Under the pieces are notes generated by a model that had not been told where the DNA came from, ran no database searches, and saw nothing but the letters and a program-made list of their open reading frames with translations. Of a stretch of DNA of 64,000 nt, positions 1 through 8,243 are shown one piece after another. Source of the DNA: Nocardia crassostreae (GTDB lineage Bacteria; Actinomycetota; Actinomycetes; Mycobacteriales; Mycobacteriaceae). The DNA lies in NCBI RefSeq assembly GCF_001613405.1, contig NZ_BDCH01000014.1:434001-498000 (forward strand), written 5' to 3'. A program made the position numbers and the translations under genes. Position 1 is the stretch's first letter. Every line of letters starts with the position of its first letter.

Positions 1-2
1 TT

Positions 3-44
3 CTGCGCTTCGCCTCGAACCTGGCCCAGGAGGCCCATACCTGA
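3..44 (+). CDS. C-terminal tail of an upstream gene (partial)
   Basis: A forward frame is open from the window edge and ends in TGA seven bases before the end of the convergent response-regulator gene. Only 13 codons are visible, ending in NLAQEAHT. The position fits the last codons of a real gene, but nothing about function can be read. Confidence 0.3.
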   Translation: MRFASNLAQEAHT

Positions 45-50
45 CGTTCG

Positions 51-737
51 TCAGCCGCCGGACCCGGAGGGCGGGCGCGCGGATTCGGCTCGCACGCGTC
101 TGGTGTCGTATGCCCACATCGCGATCTCGACGCGGTTGCGGGCGCCGAGCTTGGCCATCAACGATGCGACGTGGGTCTTGACCGTGCTCAGGCCGACGAA
201 GAGTTCGGTGGCGATCTCGGTGTTGGTCCGGCCCCGTGCCACCAGCGCGAGCACCTCCTCCTCGCGGTCGGTGAGCGGGTCGATGGGCTGGACCGGTACC
301 ACCGGCGCCTGGTCGGCGAAGGTCGCCAGCAGTCGGCGGGTGACGTTGGGGGCGATCAGCGCGTCCCCGTTGGCCGCCGCGTGGATGGCCTGCACGAGGA
401 GCTCCGGCCCGGCGTCTTTGAGCAGGAAGCCGCGGGCGCCCGCGCGCAGCGCGCCGAGGACGTACTCATCGAGGTCGAAGGTGGTGATCACGACGACCGC
501 CATCGGGTCCGCTACTCCTGGCCCGGCCAGGCGCCGCGTCACCTCGACGCCGTCGAGCCCGGGCATCCGGATATCGACGAGGAGGACATCGGGACGCAGC
601 CGGGTCGCCAGGTCGAGCGTCGCGAGCCCGTCCGCTGCCTCCCCCACGACCTCGAGGCCGGGTTGCGCGCCGAGGATCATCACCAGCCCGGTCCGGATCA
701 AGTCCTGGTCGTCGGCTACGACGACACGGATGCTCAT
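51..737 (-). CDS. NarL/FixJ-family response regulator, LuxR-type output
   Basis: The product has 228 residues. It has an N-terminal receiver domain with the acidic pair DD at 9-10, the phospho-acceptor Asp at about 55 in VLLVDIRMPG, and a conserved Lys in FLLKDAG. A C-terminal LuxR/GerE helix-turn-helix begins at LTDREEEVLALVARG and contains the STVKTHV recognition helix. The ATG at 737 was chosen because it overlaps the kinase stop by 4 bases (ATGA), although the frame stays open further upstream. It should act as the DNA-binding partner of the adjacent kinase. Its targets are unknown. If the kinase is truly truncated, this regulator may be orphaned. Confidence 0.93.
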   Translation of the reverse strand: MSIRVVVADDQDLIRTGLVMILGAQPGLEVVGEAADGLATLDLATRLRPDVLLVDIRMPGLDGVEVTRRLAGPGVADPMAVVVITTFDLDEYVLGALRAGARGFLLKDAGPELLVQAIHAAANGDALIAPNVTRRLLATFADQAPVVPVQPIDPLTDREEEVLALVARGRTNTEIATELFVGLSTVKTHVASLMAKLGARNRVEIAMWAYDTRRVRAESARPPSGSGG

Positions 738-1873
738 GCCAGCACCTCCACCGGCAGCACCGCCTCCACCACCCAGCCACCCTCGGGACCCGGCCCCGCA
801 GAGAGCGATCCGCCGAGGAGCTGGGCGCGTTCGGCCATGCCCAGCAGGCCGAACCCAGGCTCCGGGACCGGCCCGGGCTCGGTCCGTCCATCGTCGCTGA
901 CACGCAGCCGGACGGCGTCGCCCTCCCGGCGTACGTCGATCCGGACGCGGGTCGCGCTCCGGGCGTGCCGTACGGCATTGGTCAGCGACTCCTGCGCGAG
1001 CCGGTAGAGCGCGGCGTCCACCGGTCGTGCCAGCCGGGTCAACGAACCGTTCAGCGAGACCTCGACGGTGGGCGTCGCGTCGGCGCACGCCAGAGCACGC
1101 AGGTCCGCGACACCCTGCTGCGGTGAGTAGGCGACGGCTTCCTCCGCACGCAGCACCCGCACCATGGATCTCATCTCCGCCAGGGTTCGCGACGCTTCGG
1201 ACTCTATCGCCGCCAGGACCTCGGCAGCCTTCTCCGGCTGGATACCGGCGACCACGCCACCGGCCTGCGCCTACACCGCGATGGCCGAAACGTGGTGGGC
1301 CACAGTGTCGTGCAGCTCGCGCGCCAGCGCCACCCGCTCCTGATTGCGGATCTCACGCTGCTGGCGATGCCAGAGGTCGGCGCGGTAGCGGAACACCGCT
1401 GCGAGAGCGACGAGCAACAACAAGAGGACGCTTCCGCCGAACACGTCGGCCCAGCCCGCGGAAGAGGCGTACATCCCCAGCGCGACAACGACTGTCACGA
1501 ACGCCGTCCCCCAGACCATCTCCCGTCCCGAGCCCCACCACACCAGCGAGTAGAGCAGGATCAGGTCGGCCAACATGGAGTAGAGGCCGAGATCCTCGGC
1601 GTGTGTGGTCAGCTGGAGGACCGAGAGCAGCCCGGCGACGCTCCACCCGACCAGGGCGGCCATCAGCGGGCGGCCGCGCCGCCAGAGCAGGGCGGGTATC
1701 AGCGCCAGGGCGAGCACCACCACCAGGGGTCGCCAGGCCAAACCTGGCCGAACGATGCCCTCGACCAGGACGGCGGCCGCGAACACGCCTGCCAGCAGCC
1801 AATCGAGACGACCGATGGGTGGGGTGTCGGCAGGCCGCGGCTCATGCCAGAGGGAGCGCCGGACAGTGACCAC
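734..1873 (-). pseudogene. Sensor histidine kinase of the NarL partner type, interrupted by an in-frame TAG
   Basis: The gene encodes about 379 residues with one internal amber codon at 1271-1273. Residues 1-165 carry five or six membrane segments. A HisKA_3 dimerisation box follows with the phospho-accepting His at about 188 (ARELHDTVAHH). The second part has HATPase features: NAVRHA, the Asp-Asp-Gly region, and GFGLLGMAERA. The frame is identical on both sides of the stop, and homologous kinases normally read Gln in the HHVSAIAVQAQAG segment, so a single CAG-to-TAG change explains it. The stop separates the H-box from the ATP-binding domain, so a truncated product could not autophosphorylate. 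The downstream response regulator is coupled by a 4-base overlap. Confidence 0.85.
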
Positions 1874-2030
1874 GGCTTCATCCTAGGGACCGGCGCGCCT
1901 CGGCGTACCAGCCGAAAGTACGAGAGCGGGATCATGCCATCGGCCGGGCGAACTCCGGCCTGCGGGCCAATGTGCCCGCCGCCGGGCTAAGCGATCGTTG
2001 GACCCACCGATCCGCACCACAACGGAGCCC

Positions 2031-2516
2031 ATGATGAGAACACGTCAACCCGCCACCACACTGGAAGACCAGCCGATCCCGGTGCGAGCCAAGCTCGCCG
2101 CAGCGTGGACGAGCTTCATGTTCCTGTACGCCTACGTGGACATTCTCAACTTCTTCACGCCCGGCGTCGTCAAGGACATCCTGGACGGCCGAGTCTTCGA
2201 ATTCGCTCTCTCCCAGACCTTTTCAACCACGGCGCTGACCCTCATGGCCGTCCCGATCTTCATGCTCATACTGTCGATGACGCTGCCCGCCAGGATGACC
2301 CGCATCGCGAACCTCATCGTGGCGTCGCTCTATGTCCCCGTCACGGCATTCAACATCGTGGGTGCGTCCTGGCTGTACTTCTACGGCCTGGGCATCGTGC
2401 TGGAATTGATCCTTCTCGCCCTCATCCTGCGGTACGCCTGGACCTGGCCCCGCACCGCACCTTCGGCGACCATCGCGACCGGCCCGGACCGTCAAACCGT
2501 TCGCGCCCGGCAGTAA
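2031..2516 (+). CDS. Small four-helix membrane protein, DUF6326-like
   Basis: The product has about 161 residues with four predicted membrane helices, including YAYVDILNFF, LTLMAVPIFMLILSM and LYFYGLGIVLELILLALIL, and a short basic/polar tail. The composition and the FTPGVVKDILDGRV motif match what I recall of the DUF6326 family. Two adjacent ATG codons (2031 and 2034) follow a GGAG sequence, and the second has the better spacing. A TTG at 1998 is in frame but has no ribosome-binding site. The gene is transcribed divergently from the two-component pair, which is a common arrangement for a target of such a system. The function is unknown. Confidence 0.75.
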   Translation: MMRTRQPATTLEDQPIPVRAKLAAAWTSFMFLYAYVDILNFFTPGVVKDILDGRVFEFALSQTFSTTALTLMAVPIFMLILSMTLPARMTRIANLIVASLYVPVTAFNIVGASWLYFYGLGIVLELILLALILRYAWTWPRTAPSATIATGPDRQTVRARQ

Positions 2517-2881
2517 GCACGATCCCAAGCACGGCGCACCGATCTCAGCCGGACCAGGAGAGGCGCTCGGTGAGCAGGTCCTGTTGCGCCGAATTGGACG
2601 CTTTTGATGGTGGGTGACCTTCGCGGCGTTCCCGGCGAACCAGCGGTACACGGCTTGGTCCAGCCGGGAGTGATGGCGGACCGGAACGGTTCGGTGTCGA
2701 GCATGAGGTGCGGTCCGCCGGGCAGGTCGGCCCCCGCGTGCTCGGGGAATGTCGAGTCGTGGTTCGTGCCCGAGCCGCATAACCCGAGCTTCACCTGCGA
2801 GACGAACGACAACATTCGACACACACGCGAAAAACGGCGGGGACGGCGGGATCGGGCCCGGCGCGGGTGCGGAGGTCGCTG
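2517..2881. other. 365-bp gap without a convincing gene
   Basis: Several short overlapping frames exist on both strands, but none has a ribosome-binding site or family resemblance. On the minus strand, two neighbouring frames each give a short protein-like stretch (LDTEPFRSAITPG and LDQAVYRWFAGN), which could be a decayed gene. This is too weak to call. Confidence 0.4.
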
Positions 2882-3556
2882 CTAGGCCGGGGTCGCGGCG
2901 TCGACGGGCAGGTCGGCCAGTCGCCATTCGAGCATGCCGTCGTGCAGGCGGATCGCGCGGCGGTCGTGGTCGCGTAGCAGCCGCACCGCGTCGTAGGCCA
3001 GCACGCAGTATTCGCCCCGGCAGTACACCACGATCTCGGTGTCGCGCGGCAGCTCGGCGATCCGCTCGGCCAACTGCTCGACCGGGATGCTCACCGCGCC
3101 GGGAATGTGCCCGGCCCGATACTCCGCGACCGGCCCCACATCCAACACCAGCACATCTCCGGCCGCGGCGCGGGTCAGCAGCTCCTCCCGGGCCATTTCC
3201 GGGCCTTCGTGGGGGCCGAGATAGCTCGTGCGGGCAGGGTGCACGCGGGCCTGATGGGCCTCGGCTACCTTACGCAGGAGCGCGAACAGCTGGGCGACAT
3301 CGTCACCGGCCAGTCGGTAATAGATCCGGACGCCGTCGCGGCGCGTGGTGACGAGTCCGGACTGTTTGAGCGTCTGCAGATGTGCCGACGCGGTCGTCAA
3401 GTTCAGTCCGGCCGCCGACGCCAGCGCTTCCACCGTCCGCTCGCCCTGCGCCAGCAGATCCAACAGCTCCAACCGTTTCTCGCTGGCCAGGGCTTTCCCG
3501 CTGGCCGCGAACGCCTCGTACAACGCCGCTTTCGCGGTGTGCCTATCGCCACCCAT
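2882..3556 (-). CDS. ArsR-family regulator fused to a rhodanese domain
   Basis: The product has 224 residues. The N-terminal half is a winged helix of the ArsR type (SEKRLELLDLLAQGERTVEALA, then TTASAHLQTLKQSGLV). The C-terminal half is a rhodanese domain with the active-site loop CRGEYC, whose first Cys would carry the persulfide. The usual ArsR metal-binding CxC is absent, so sulfur or redox sensing through the rhodanese Cys is more likely than metal sensing. The ATG at 3556 has a strong ribosome-binding site (GGAGGA). Proteins of this layout usually sit next to an MFS transporter; a truncated one lies divergently here. Confidence 0.92.
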   Translation of the reverse strand: MGGDRHTAKAALYEAFAASGKALASEKRLELLDLLAQGERTVEALASAAGLNLTTASAHLQTLKQSGLVTTRRDGVRIYYRLAGDDVAQLFALLRKVAEAHQARVHPARTSYLGPHEGPEMAREELLTRAAAGDVLVLDVGPVAEYRAGHIPGAVSIPVEQLAERIAELPRDTEIVVYCRGEYCVLAYDAVRLLRDHDRRAIRLHDGMLEWRLADLPVDAATPA

Positions 3557-3572
3557 CCTTCCTCCAATCATC

Positions 3573-3649
3573 CGTGGAATAGCGTAACGCGGCACTGACG
3601 CAACCCGCGCCCGCGAACCGGAGTCGCGCCCCGCCACTTGTATTCCACG
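3573..3649. repeat. 9-bp inverted repeat between arsR-rhodanese and the MFS remnant
   Basis: CGTGGAATA at 3573-3581 is repeated as its exact complement TATTCCACG at 3641-3649, with 59 bp between. The left arm lies just upstream of the ArsR-rhodanese start. The right arm sits exactly where the MFS coding remnant begins. It could be two half-operators brought apart by rearrangement or the edges of a deletion. Confidence 0.5.
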
Positions 3650-4026
3650 AAACCTCCGCATCGGCCACCCAAGCCGCGGCTCTCGCAGTGATCGCGGCCT
3701 CGCACGGATTCACCGGTTGGGCAGCGGGCGCGGTCCTGCTCGGTGCGGGCACCGCCATGGTCTATCCCACCCTGCTCGCGGTAATCGGCGATGTAGCCCA
3801 CCCGATCTGGCGCGGCCGCGCGGTCGGTGTCTACCGCGTCTGGCGAGACCTGGGCTACGCCGTCGGCGCGATCCTCGGCGGCATCGTCGCCGACCTGCTG
3901 AACCTGCAGGCCGCCGTATGGGCCGCCGCCACCATCAGCGCCGCAACAGCGCTCGCTGTCGCCATGCGAATGTACGAAACGCATCGGGCGATGGCGGACA
4001 CCGGATCGACTAGTCGGTGCTGTTGA
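3640..4026 (+). pseudogene. C-terminal remnant of an MFS transporter
   Basis: The open frame encodes about 128 residues matching only the last third of a 12-helix MFS transporter. It contains AVLLGAGTAMVYPTLLAVIGDV, the WRGRAVGVYRVWRDLGYAVGA motif and the terminal MRMYETHR. Full-length relatives are about 400 residues and carry this as helices 9-12. Nothing in the 80 bp upstream encodes the missing part. A GTG at 3688 could start a 112-residue product, but no transport activity would be expected. The remnant runs into the convergent SRPBCC gene with a 17-bp tail-to-tail overlap. Confidence 0.75.
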
Positions 4027-4381
4027 GCAGCATCCGATGGCTGAGCCCCTTATCGAAGGTGCCGATCACCGCGCACCACAGCGGCGCGATCGCGCGGGGA
4101 ATCACCCCGATCAGCGGGCCGGTGAGGTGTTCGCGGTTGACGAGCCGGACGCGGCCGCCCCACGCCAATTCCCGGCCCGGGTCGACCACCAGGATGCGGC
4201 CGAACGGGATCGGGAAGAGCGGGCCGAACCACAGCCGCGCGCCGGGGGTCAGGGTGGAGCGGAAGCGAAACGGGTAGATGTTCCATCGATGCCACCGCTT
4301 CATATCCGCCATGATCTCCCAGACCTGTTCCGCGGGTGCGTCGATCACGGTCTCGGTGGTGAAGGTGCGGGTGGGCGTCAT
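4010..4381 (-). CDS. SRPBCC-family protein (polyketide cyclase/START-like)
   Basis: The product has 123 residues. It starts FTTETVIDAPAEQVWEIMADMKRWHRWN, the typical first strand and helices of the SRPBCC (Bet v1-like) fold, followed by the hydrophobic-ligand cavity strands. The ATG at 4381 overlaps the TGA of the upstream CMD-like gene (ATGA) and has its own AGGAGA site, so it is the last gene of the operon that starts at 7858. Proteins of this fold bind or transform small hydrophobic molecules. A second SRPBCC gene is paired with another CMD-like gene at 18981-19939, so the pairing is repeated in this locus. Substrate unknown. Confidence 0.85.
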   Translation of the reverse strand: MTPTRTFTTETVIDAPAEQVWEIMADMKRWHRWNIYPFRFRSTLTPGARLWFGPLFPIPFGRILVVDPGRELAWGGRVRLVNREHLTGPLIGVIPRAIAPLWCAVIGTFDKGLSHRMLLNSTD

Positions 4382-5475
4382 CGGTGTCTCCTGATCGGTT
4401 CGGGGTGTGGTCGGGCCGTGCGCGCGGCGGCGCGTCGGGCGCCGCGGTGAGCGAGGGCCGACCACAGCGGCGCGGCCGCACCGCCCTGCCAGGCATGGGG
4501 TTCGAATCTGATACCGAAACTGTTGAGGGCCATGCAGAGCATTTCGTAATTGCCGGTGAACAGGCATATTTCGGCGATCCGACGAGTGCCGAACGCGGCG
4601 GTGAGAGATTTCCAGGTCATATCCGAAAGGCTGCGCCGCTCGTGGAGTTCGTCGACGGCGGTGAGCGCCAGGACTTCGGCGTCGGACCAACCGGCCGCGG
4701 ACGGCCCGTCGGGAATGCGTGCAATGTCGGACTCGCTGAGCCCGATGAAACGCGCGGCGCGACCGTGGTGACCGCAGTGGCACTCGGAACCGACATTCCA
4801 GGTGGCGCGCAGGGTGATCAGCTCGCCGAGTTCCCGCCCGAGGCGCAGCGGACCGAGACTGACCAGGAAGGGAACCACACTCCAGAACAACTCCGGACTG
4901 CGCGAGAACACATCCACGCCGTCCACGGCGCCCCCGCCGTTCAGCAGTCCGACGCCCTTGGAGAAAAGCCAGGTGCGAACGCCGATATCGGAGCGGCTGG
5001 GCGGCGGCAGCCTGGGCGCGTCGGGCAGCAGCCAGCCCGGTGCGTCGAGGCTGCGCCCGGTCCGCAGTGGGGTGACGGTCGCGGTGTCGTCCAGTGTGCG
5101 ATCGAAGCTGTTGCACAGCATGGCGATCAGATCTATGTGCCCGACCAGGACACAGAGTTCGACGCGCTGTGCCGCGTCGAGGTCCAGCGCCGCCCACCGG
5201 GCATCGCCGAGATACCGGTCCCGGTGCAATTCCTCGACGGACTCGAGCAGCACACGGCGGCGTCCGCTCCGCGTGGGCTGCTCCGGATACCTATCCTCCC
5301 AGTGCCCGCGCAGCGCAACGCATCCCGCCAGCCGAGCGGTGTGGTGTGCCACGGCGCGGCAATCCTCGGGTGTGAGAGCGGAGTAGCGGAACCGGCGCAG
5401 CAGCGCGCCGGTGCCTCGCCCGAACGGGCCGGTGTCGCCGAGGACATCACCTGTGCGCCAGGAGTTCCCGGTCAC
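4378..5475 (-). CDS. Two-domain carboxymuconolactone-decarboxylase (AhpD)-like protein
   Basis: The product has 365 residues with two copies of an AhpD/CMD-like half. The second copy is clearest: LGELITLRATWNVGSECHCGHHG carries the family's Glu and His plus an unusual Cys-X-Cys, then DAEVLALTAVDELH and the LCMALNSFG tail. The first copy keeps the ALDLDAAQRVELCVLVGHIDLIAMLCNSF tail, but its active-site segment is degenerate. The GTG at 5475 overlaps the end of the monooxygenase gene by 29 bases. CMD-like proteins act as thiol-dependent peroxidases or ring decarboxylases. Here the neighbours suggest a role in small-molecule catabolism, but the reaction is not known. Confidence 0.75.
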   Translation of the reverse strand: MTGNSWRTGDVLGDTGPFGRGTGALLRRFRYSALTPEDCRAVAHHTARLAGCVALRGHWEDRYPEQPTRSGRRRVLLESVEELHRDRYLGDARWAALDLDAAQRVELCVLVGHIDLIAMLCNSFDRTLDDTATVTPLRTGRSLDAPGWLLPDAPRLPPPSRSDIGVRTWLFSKGVGLLNGGGAVDGVDVFSRSPELFWSVVPFLVSLGPLRLGRELGELITLRATWNVGSECHCGHHGRAARFIGLSESDIARIPDGPSAAGWSDAEVLALTAVDELHERRSLSDMTWKSLTAAFGTRRIAEICLFTGNYEMLCMALNSFGIRFEPHAWQGGAAAPLWSALAHRGARRAAARTARPHPEPIRRHR

Positions 5476-7004
5476 CGCTCACCCCTTTCGTTCTGCCCGG
5501 AGCCTTGCTGTAGGAGTAGTCGTTCAAGTCGAATCTGCGGGCATCCCACCAGGCCTCCACCGCCAGCCCGAGCCGCAGGAACGGCGCGTCGCCGTGGCGG
5601 TCGAAGAAATAGCTGTTGGCATTGCCGCAGTCGTGGTTGAAGAACACGGTCCCGCGCTGACGCCGCTGCACCTGGTCGAAGTAGCGGCGATGGGCCTCGG
5701 GCCGGACTTCGACGCGGGAACTGCCGCGGCGCTGGGCCTCCCGGAGGACGCGCACGGCATGGCGGGCCTGGTTCTCCACCATCTGGAACCAGGAGCCGCC
5801 GGTCAGCGCGTACGGCCCGAGCATGAGGAAGACATTGGGGAAGCCCGGCACCGAGGCGCCGAGATATGCCTGGTATCGGTGTTCGTCCCAGTACCGGCCC
5901 ATCCACGCCGTCGCGCCCGTGGATGGGGAACGGTGGCGTATTGCCGATCTCGAAGACTTTGAAACCGGTCGCGAGAATCAGCACGTCGATCTTGTGCAGC
6001 CGACCATCCGCGGTGCGAATGCCCGTGCGGGTGACTCTCGCGATCGGATCGGTCACCAGGTCCACATTGTCCCGGGTGAACGTGCGCCAGTAGTCGTTGG
6101 AGTAGGTGGGCCGCTTGCACCAGAAGCCATAGCGCGGCGTCAGCCGCTCGCGCAGTGCGGGATCGGGTACCTGCCGTTTCAGATGCGCGAGGCAGATCCG
6201 TTCCACGGCGTGATTGGCCCAGGGAATCCGCTTGTAGTACAGACGGATTCCCACCATGACGGTTTCGGTGACCTAGGCCTGTAGATAGCGCATGGCTCGC
6301 TGCGCGGCCGGTAGGCGCCGGTAGACCGTCTGCTCCGTGCCGGAGATGGCGCGGTCGGGTTTGGGGACGCACCAGATGGGCGTGCGCTGGAAGACGCTCA
6401 ACCGCCGCACCTCCGGTGCGATGGCCGGGACGACCTGGACCGCCGTGGCCCCGGTGCCGATCACCGCCACCCGCTTACCGGTCAGATTCACCGAGTGATC
6501 CCACCGGGCGGTGTGCATGGTGACGCCGCCGAATCCGGCGAGTCCCGCGATATCGGGGGCCTTGGGTTGGGTGAGCCCACCGGTCGCGCCGATGAGAAAA
6601 CGGGCGGTCGTCTCGGCGCGCTCTCCGGTATCGGTGCGTTCGATGGTGAGCCGCCACAGATCGCCCGCCTCGTCGAAGCGGGCCTCGTGCACCCTGGTGC
6701 GCGGTCGGATATGCGGCAGCACTGCGTATTTCGCGGCACAGTGTTCGGCATACGCCTGCAATTCCGCGCCGGGCGCATAGGTGCGGGACCAGTTCGGATT
6801 CAGTTCGAAGGAAAACGAGTACACCGAGGACGCGATGTCGACCGCGACCCCCGGGTAGGTGTTGTCGCGCCATGTTCCGCCCAGATCGTCCGCCTGCTCG
6901 AGGATGACGAAGTCATGGATCCCGTTGCGCTTCAACTCGATTCCCGCGCCTATGCCACTGAATCCGGCCCCCACCACCACGACGTCGCGCTCGGGTGCGA
7001 TCAC
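5447..7004 (-). pseudogene. Baeyer-Villiger-type flavin monooxygenase, with a stop and a frameshift
   Basis: Residues 1-243 are intact: GAGFSGIG binds FAD, then GGTWRDNTYPGVAVD, the fingerprint FGGVTMHTARWDHS (FxGxxxHxxxW[D/P]) and GTGATAVQ for NADPH. A TAG at 6273-6275 interrupts the same frame before VTETVMVGIRLYYKRIPW. Near 5905 the frame shifts (within GTGGATGGGCC on the coding strand), after which the family C-terminus continues from MGRYWDEHRYQAYLG to 5447. The GTG start at 7004 overlaps the hydrolase stop (GTGA). The paralogue at 11873-13417 aligns along the entire length and shows where both lesions fall. With two lesions this copy is unlikely to be active. Confidence 0.85.
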
Positions 7005-7858
7005 GCCGTCACCGCCTGCGCGGCATCCGGGGCGCTTGCGGCGGCGTGGCAGGAGCGTACGAAGGTCGCGCTCTCCGGCGCGAGACGGCGCGGAGCCGAA
7101 CGCAATTCGAGCCACGTGCGCGCCCGGACGAGCCGGGCATCGGGGGCCTCCGCCGCCAGTGCACGCGCGTCGGCGGGCCGGTGGATGGGATCGAAGTATC
7201 GGTAGCCGATCACCAGCACGGGCGGCCGCAGTCGCTCCCGAATATCCTTGGGCTGCTTGAATCCCGTATAGATCATCCCCTGCACGACGGCCGCGGAGGC
7301 CCGTGGATCCTGCGCCAGCCAGTCGAGAGTCAGATCGGTCACCAGCCCGAAACCGCGCGGGAGCCGCCCCGCGCCCCGGGCGATCAGCCGGGCCAGCGGT
7401 CGGCCGTAGGTGAGGCCCGCCAGGACCGCTCCCGCGCAGGCGGTCGCGCACAGGATGGAGCGATCCAGCACCGGACCCTCGACGACGATGCCGTGCAACC
7501 GATCCGGTGCGTGCGCGGCCAGTGCCAGTGCCAGCGCCATCGCCGATCCCGCGGAGGTGCCGTGGACGACGACGCGGTCGACCGCCAACTCGTCCAGCAG
7601 CGCGACGATCTGCTCGGCGAAACCGCGCATCGAATAGCTGGAATTGCCGGTGGGACGGTCGGATTCACCGGTGCCCAGGGGGTCGAGGATGGCTACCCGC
7701 AGTCCGGCGGCGGCCAGTTCGTCCGCCGGCGGCCCCTGCATCCGGCGGCTCATCAACAGCCCCGGGATCAGGACCACCGTGTCGGGGCCGGCGCCCCGCA
7801 CGTCGTAGGCCAAGCGGTGGCCGCCGGTGTCGAACCACCGTGTGCGCGGAGGCGTCAT
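7001..7858 (-). CDS. Alpha/beta hydrolase
   Basis: The product has 285 residues of the classic alpha/beta-hydrolase fold. It has an oxyanion HG-like turn in LIPGLLMSRRMQ, DPLGTGESDRP, and the nucleophile elbow GTSAGSAMAL with Ser as probable nucleophile. A late DPIHRP may place the catalytic acid or His. The ATG at 7858 has a GAGGAG site. It heads the minus-strand operon with the monooxygenase, the CMD-like gene and the SRPBCC gene. A likely role is hydrolysis of the ester or lactone made by the monooxygenase. It is paralogous to the product of 9394-10251. An ACACTG-type operator lies 52 bp upstream. Confidence 0.9.
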   Translation of the reverse strand: MTPPRTRWFDTGGHRLAYDVRGAGPDTVVLIPGLLMSRRMQGPPADELAAAGLRVAILDPLGTGESDRPTGNSSYSMRGFAEQIVALLDELAVDRVVVHGTSAGSAMALALALAAHAPDRLHGIVVEGPVLDRSILCATACAGAVLAGLTYGRPLARLIARGAGRLPRGFGLVTDLTLDWLAQDPRASAAVVQGMIYTGFKQPKDIRERLRPPVLVIGYRYFDPIHRPADARALAAEAPDARLVRARTWLELRSAPRRLAPESATFVRSCHAAASAPDAAQAVTA

Positions 7859-7909
7859 GGTTGCTCCTCGTCGAGCGAATCCGGCCCGTCGGCGGGCAGG
7901 ATATGAAGT

Positions 7910-7922
7910 TGACACTGTTGTA
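7910..7922 (-). promoter_or_regulatory. Candidate operator 1 of the catabolic regulon
   Basis: The plus strand reads TGACACTGTTGTA and extends into TCC. The 13-mer ACACTGTTGTATC is identical, in inverted orientation, to the site at 9350-9366 before the other hydrolase operon. It lies in the divergent region between the hydrolase (7858) and the small gene at 8145. A TetR-family regulator is the likely ligand. Confidence 0.6.
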
Positions 7923-8144
7923 TCCAGAGTCTGGCGGGCCGCCGCGGGGACTGTCAACGCCGACCGGACGCTGGCGCTCAACGTCAATCATGTGGCGGCC
8001 GATGCCCTGTCCGGTCGTCCCGCCCGATCCCTAGCGTCACCGATGACGGACCGGACGACGCCCCCGGCCACAGGGGGTACTACCGGGCGCACAGCGCGAT
8101 TCACCGACACCGGTAACCGCGATCGGCGTTCCAGGGAGGACACC

Positions 8145-8243
8145 ATGCAGCTCGAACCCGACGTCGCCACGCACACCGACGATCGACCGGCCCGGCCGTC
8201 GAGCCGCCTTGTCGATATCCTCGCGGCGGAGGCCGACGCATGA
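8145..8243 (+). CDS. 32-residue leader protein translationally coupled to a CMD-like gene
   Basis: ATG at 8145 follows a strong AGGGAGG site at good spacing. The peptide is acidic and ends RLVDILAAEADA, and its TGA overlaps the next ATG (ATGA at 8240). The good ribosome-binding site here and the lack of one at the downstream start suggest that translation of the CMD-like gene depends on this short gene. No family is recognised. Confidence 0.6.
   Translation: MQLEPDVATHTDDRPARPSSRLVDILAAEADA

Noticed and set aside
2492-2927. Possible gene in the gap between the DUF6326-like and ArsR-rhodanese genes
   Set aside because: Short protein-like stretches occur in two different minus-strand frames, but without a start, ribosome-binding site or family match. 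Kept only as a possible decayed remnant.
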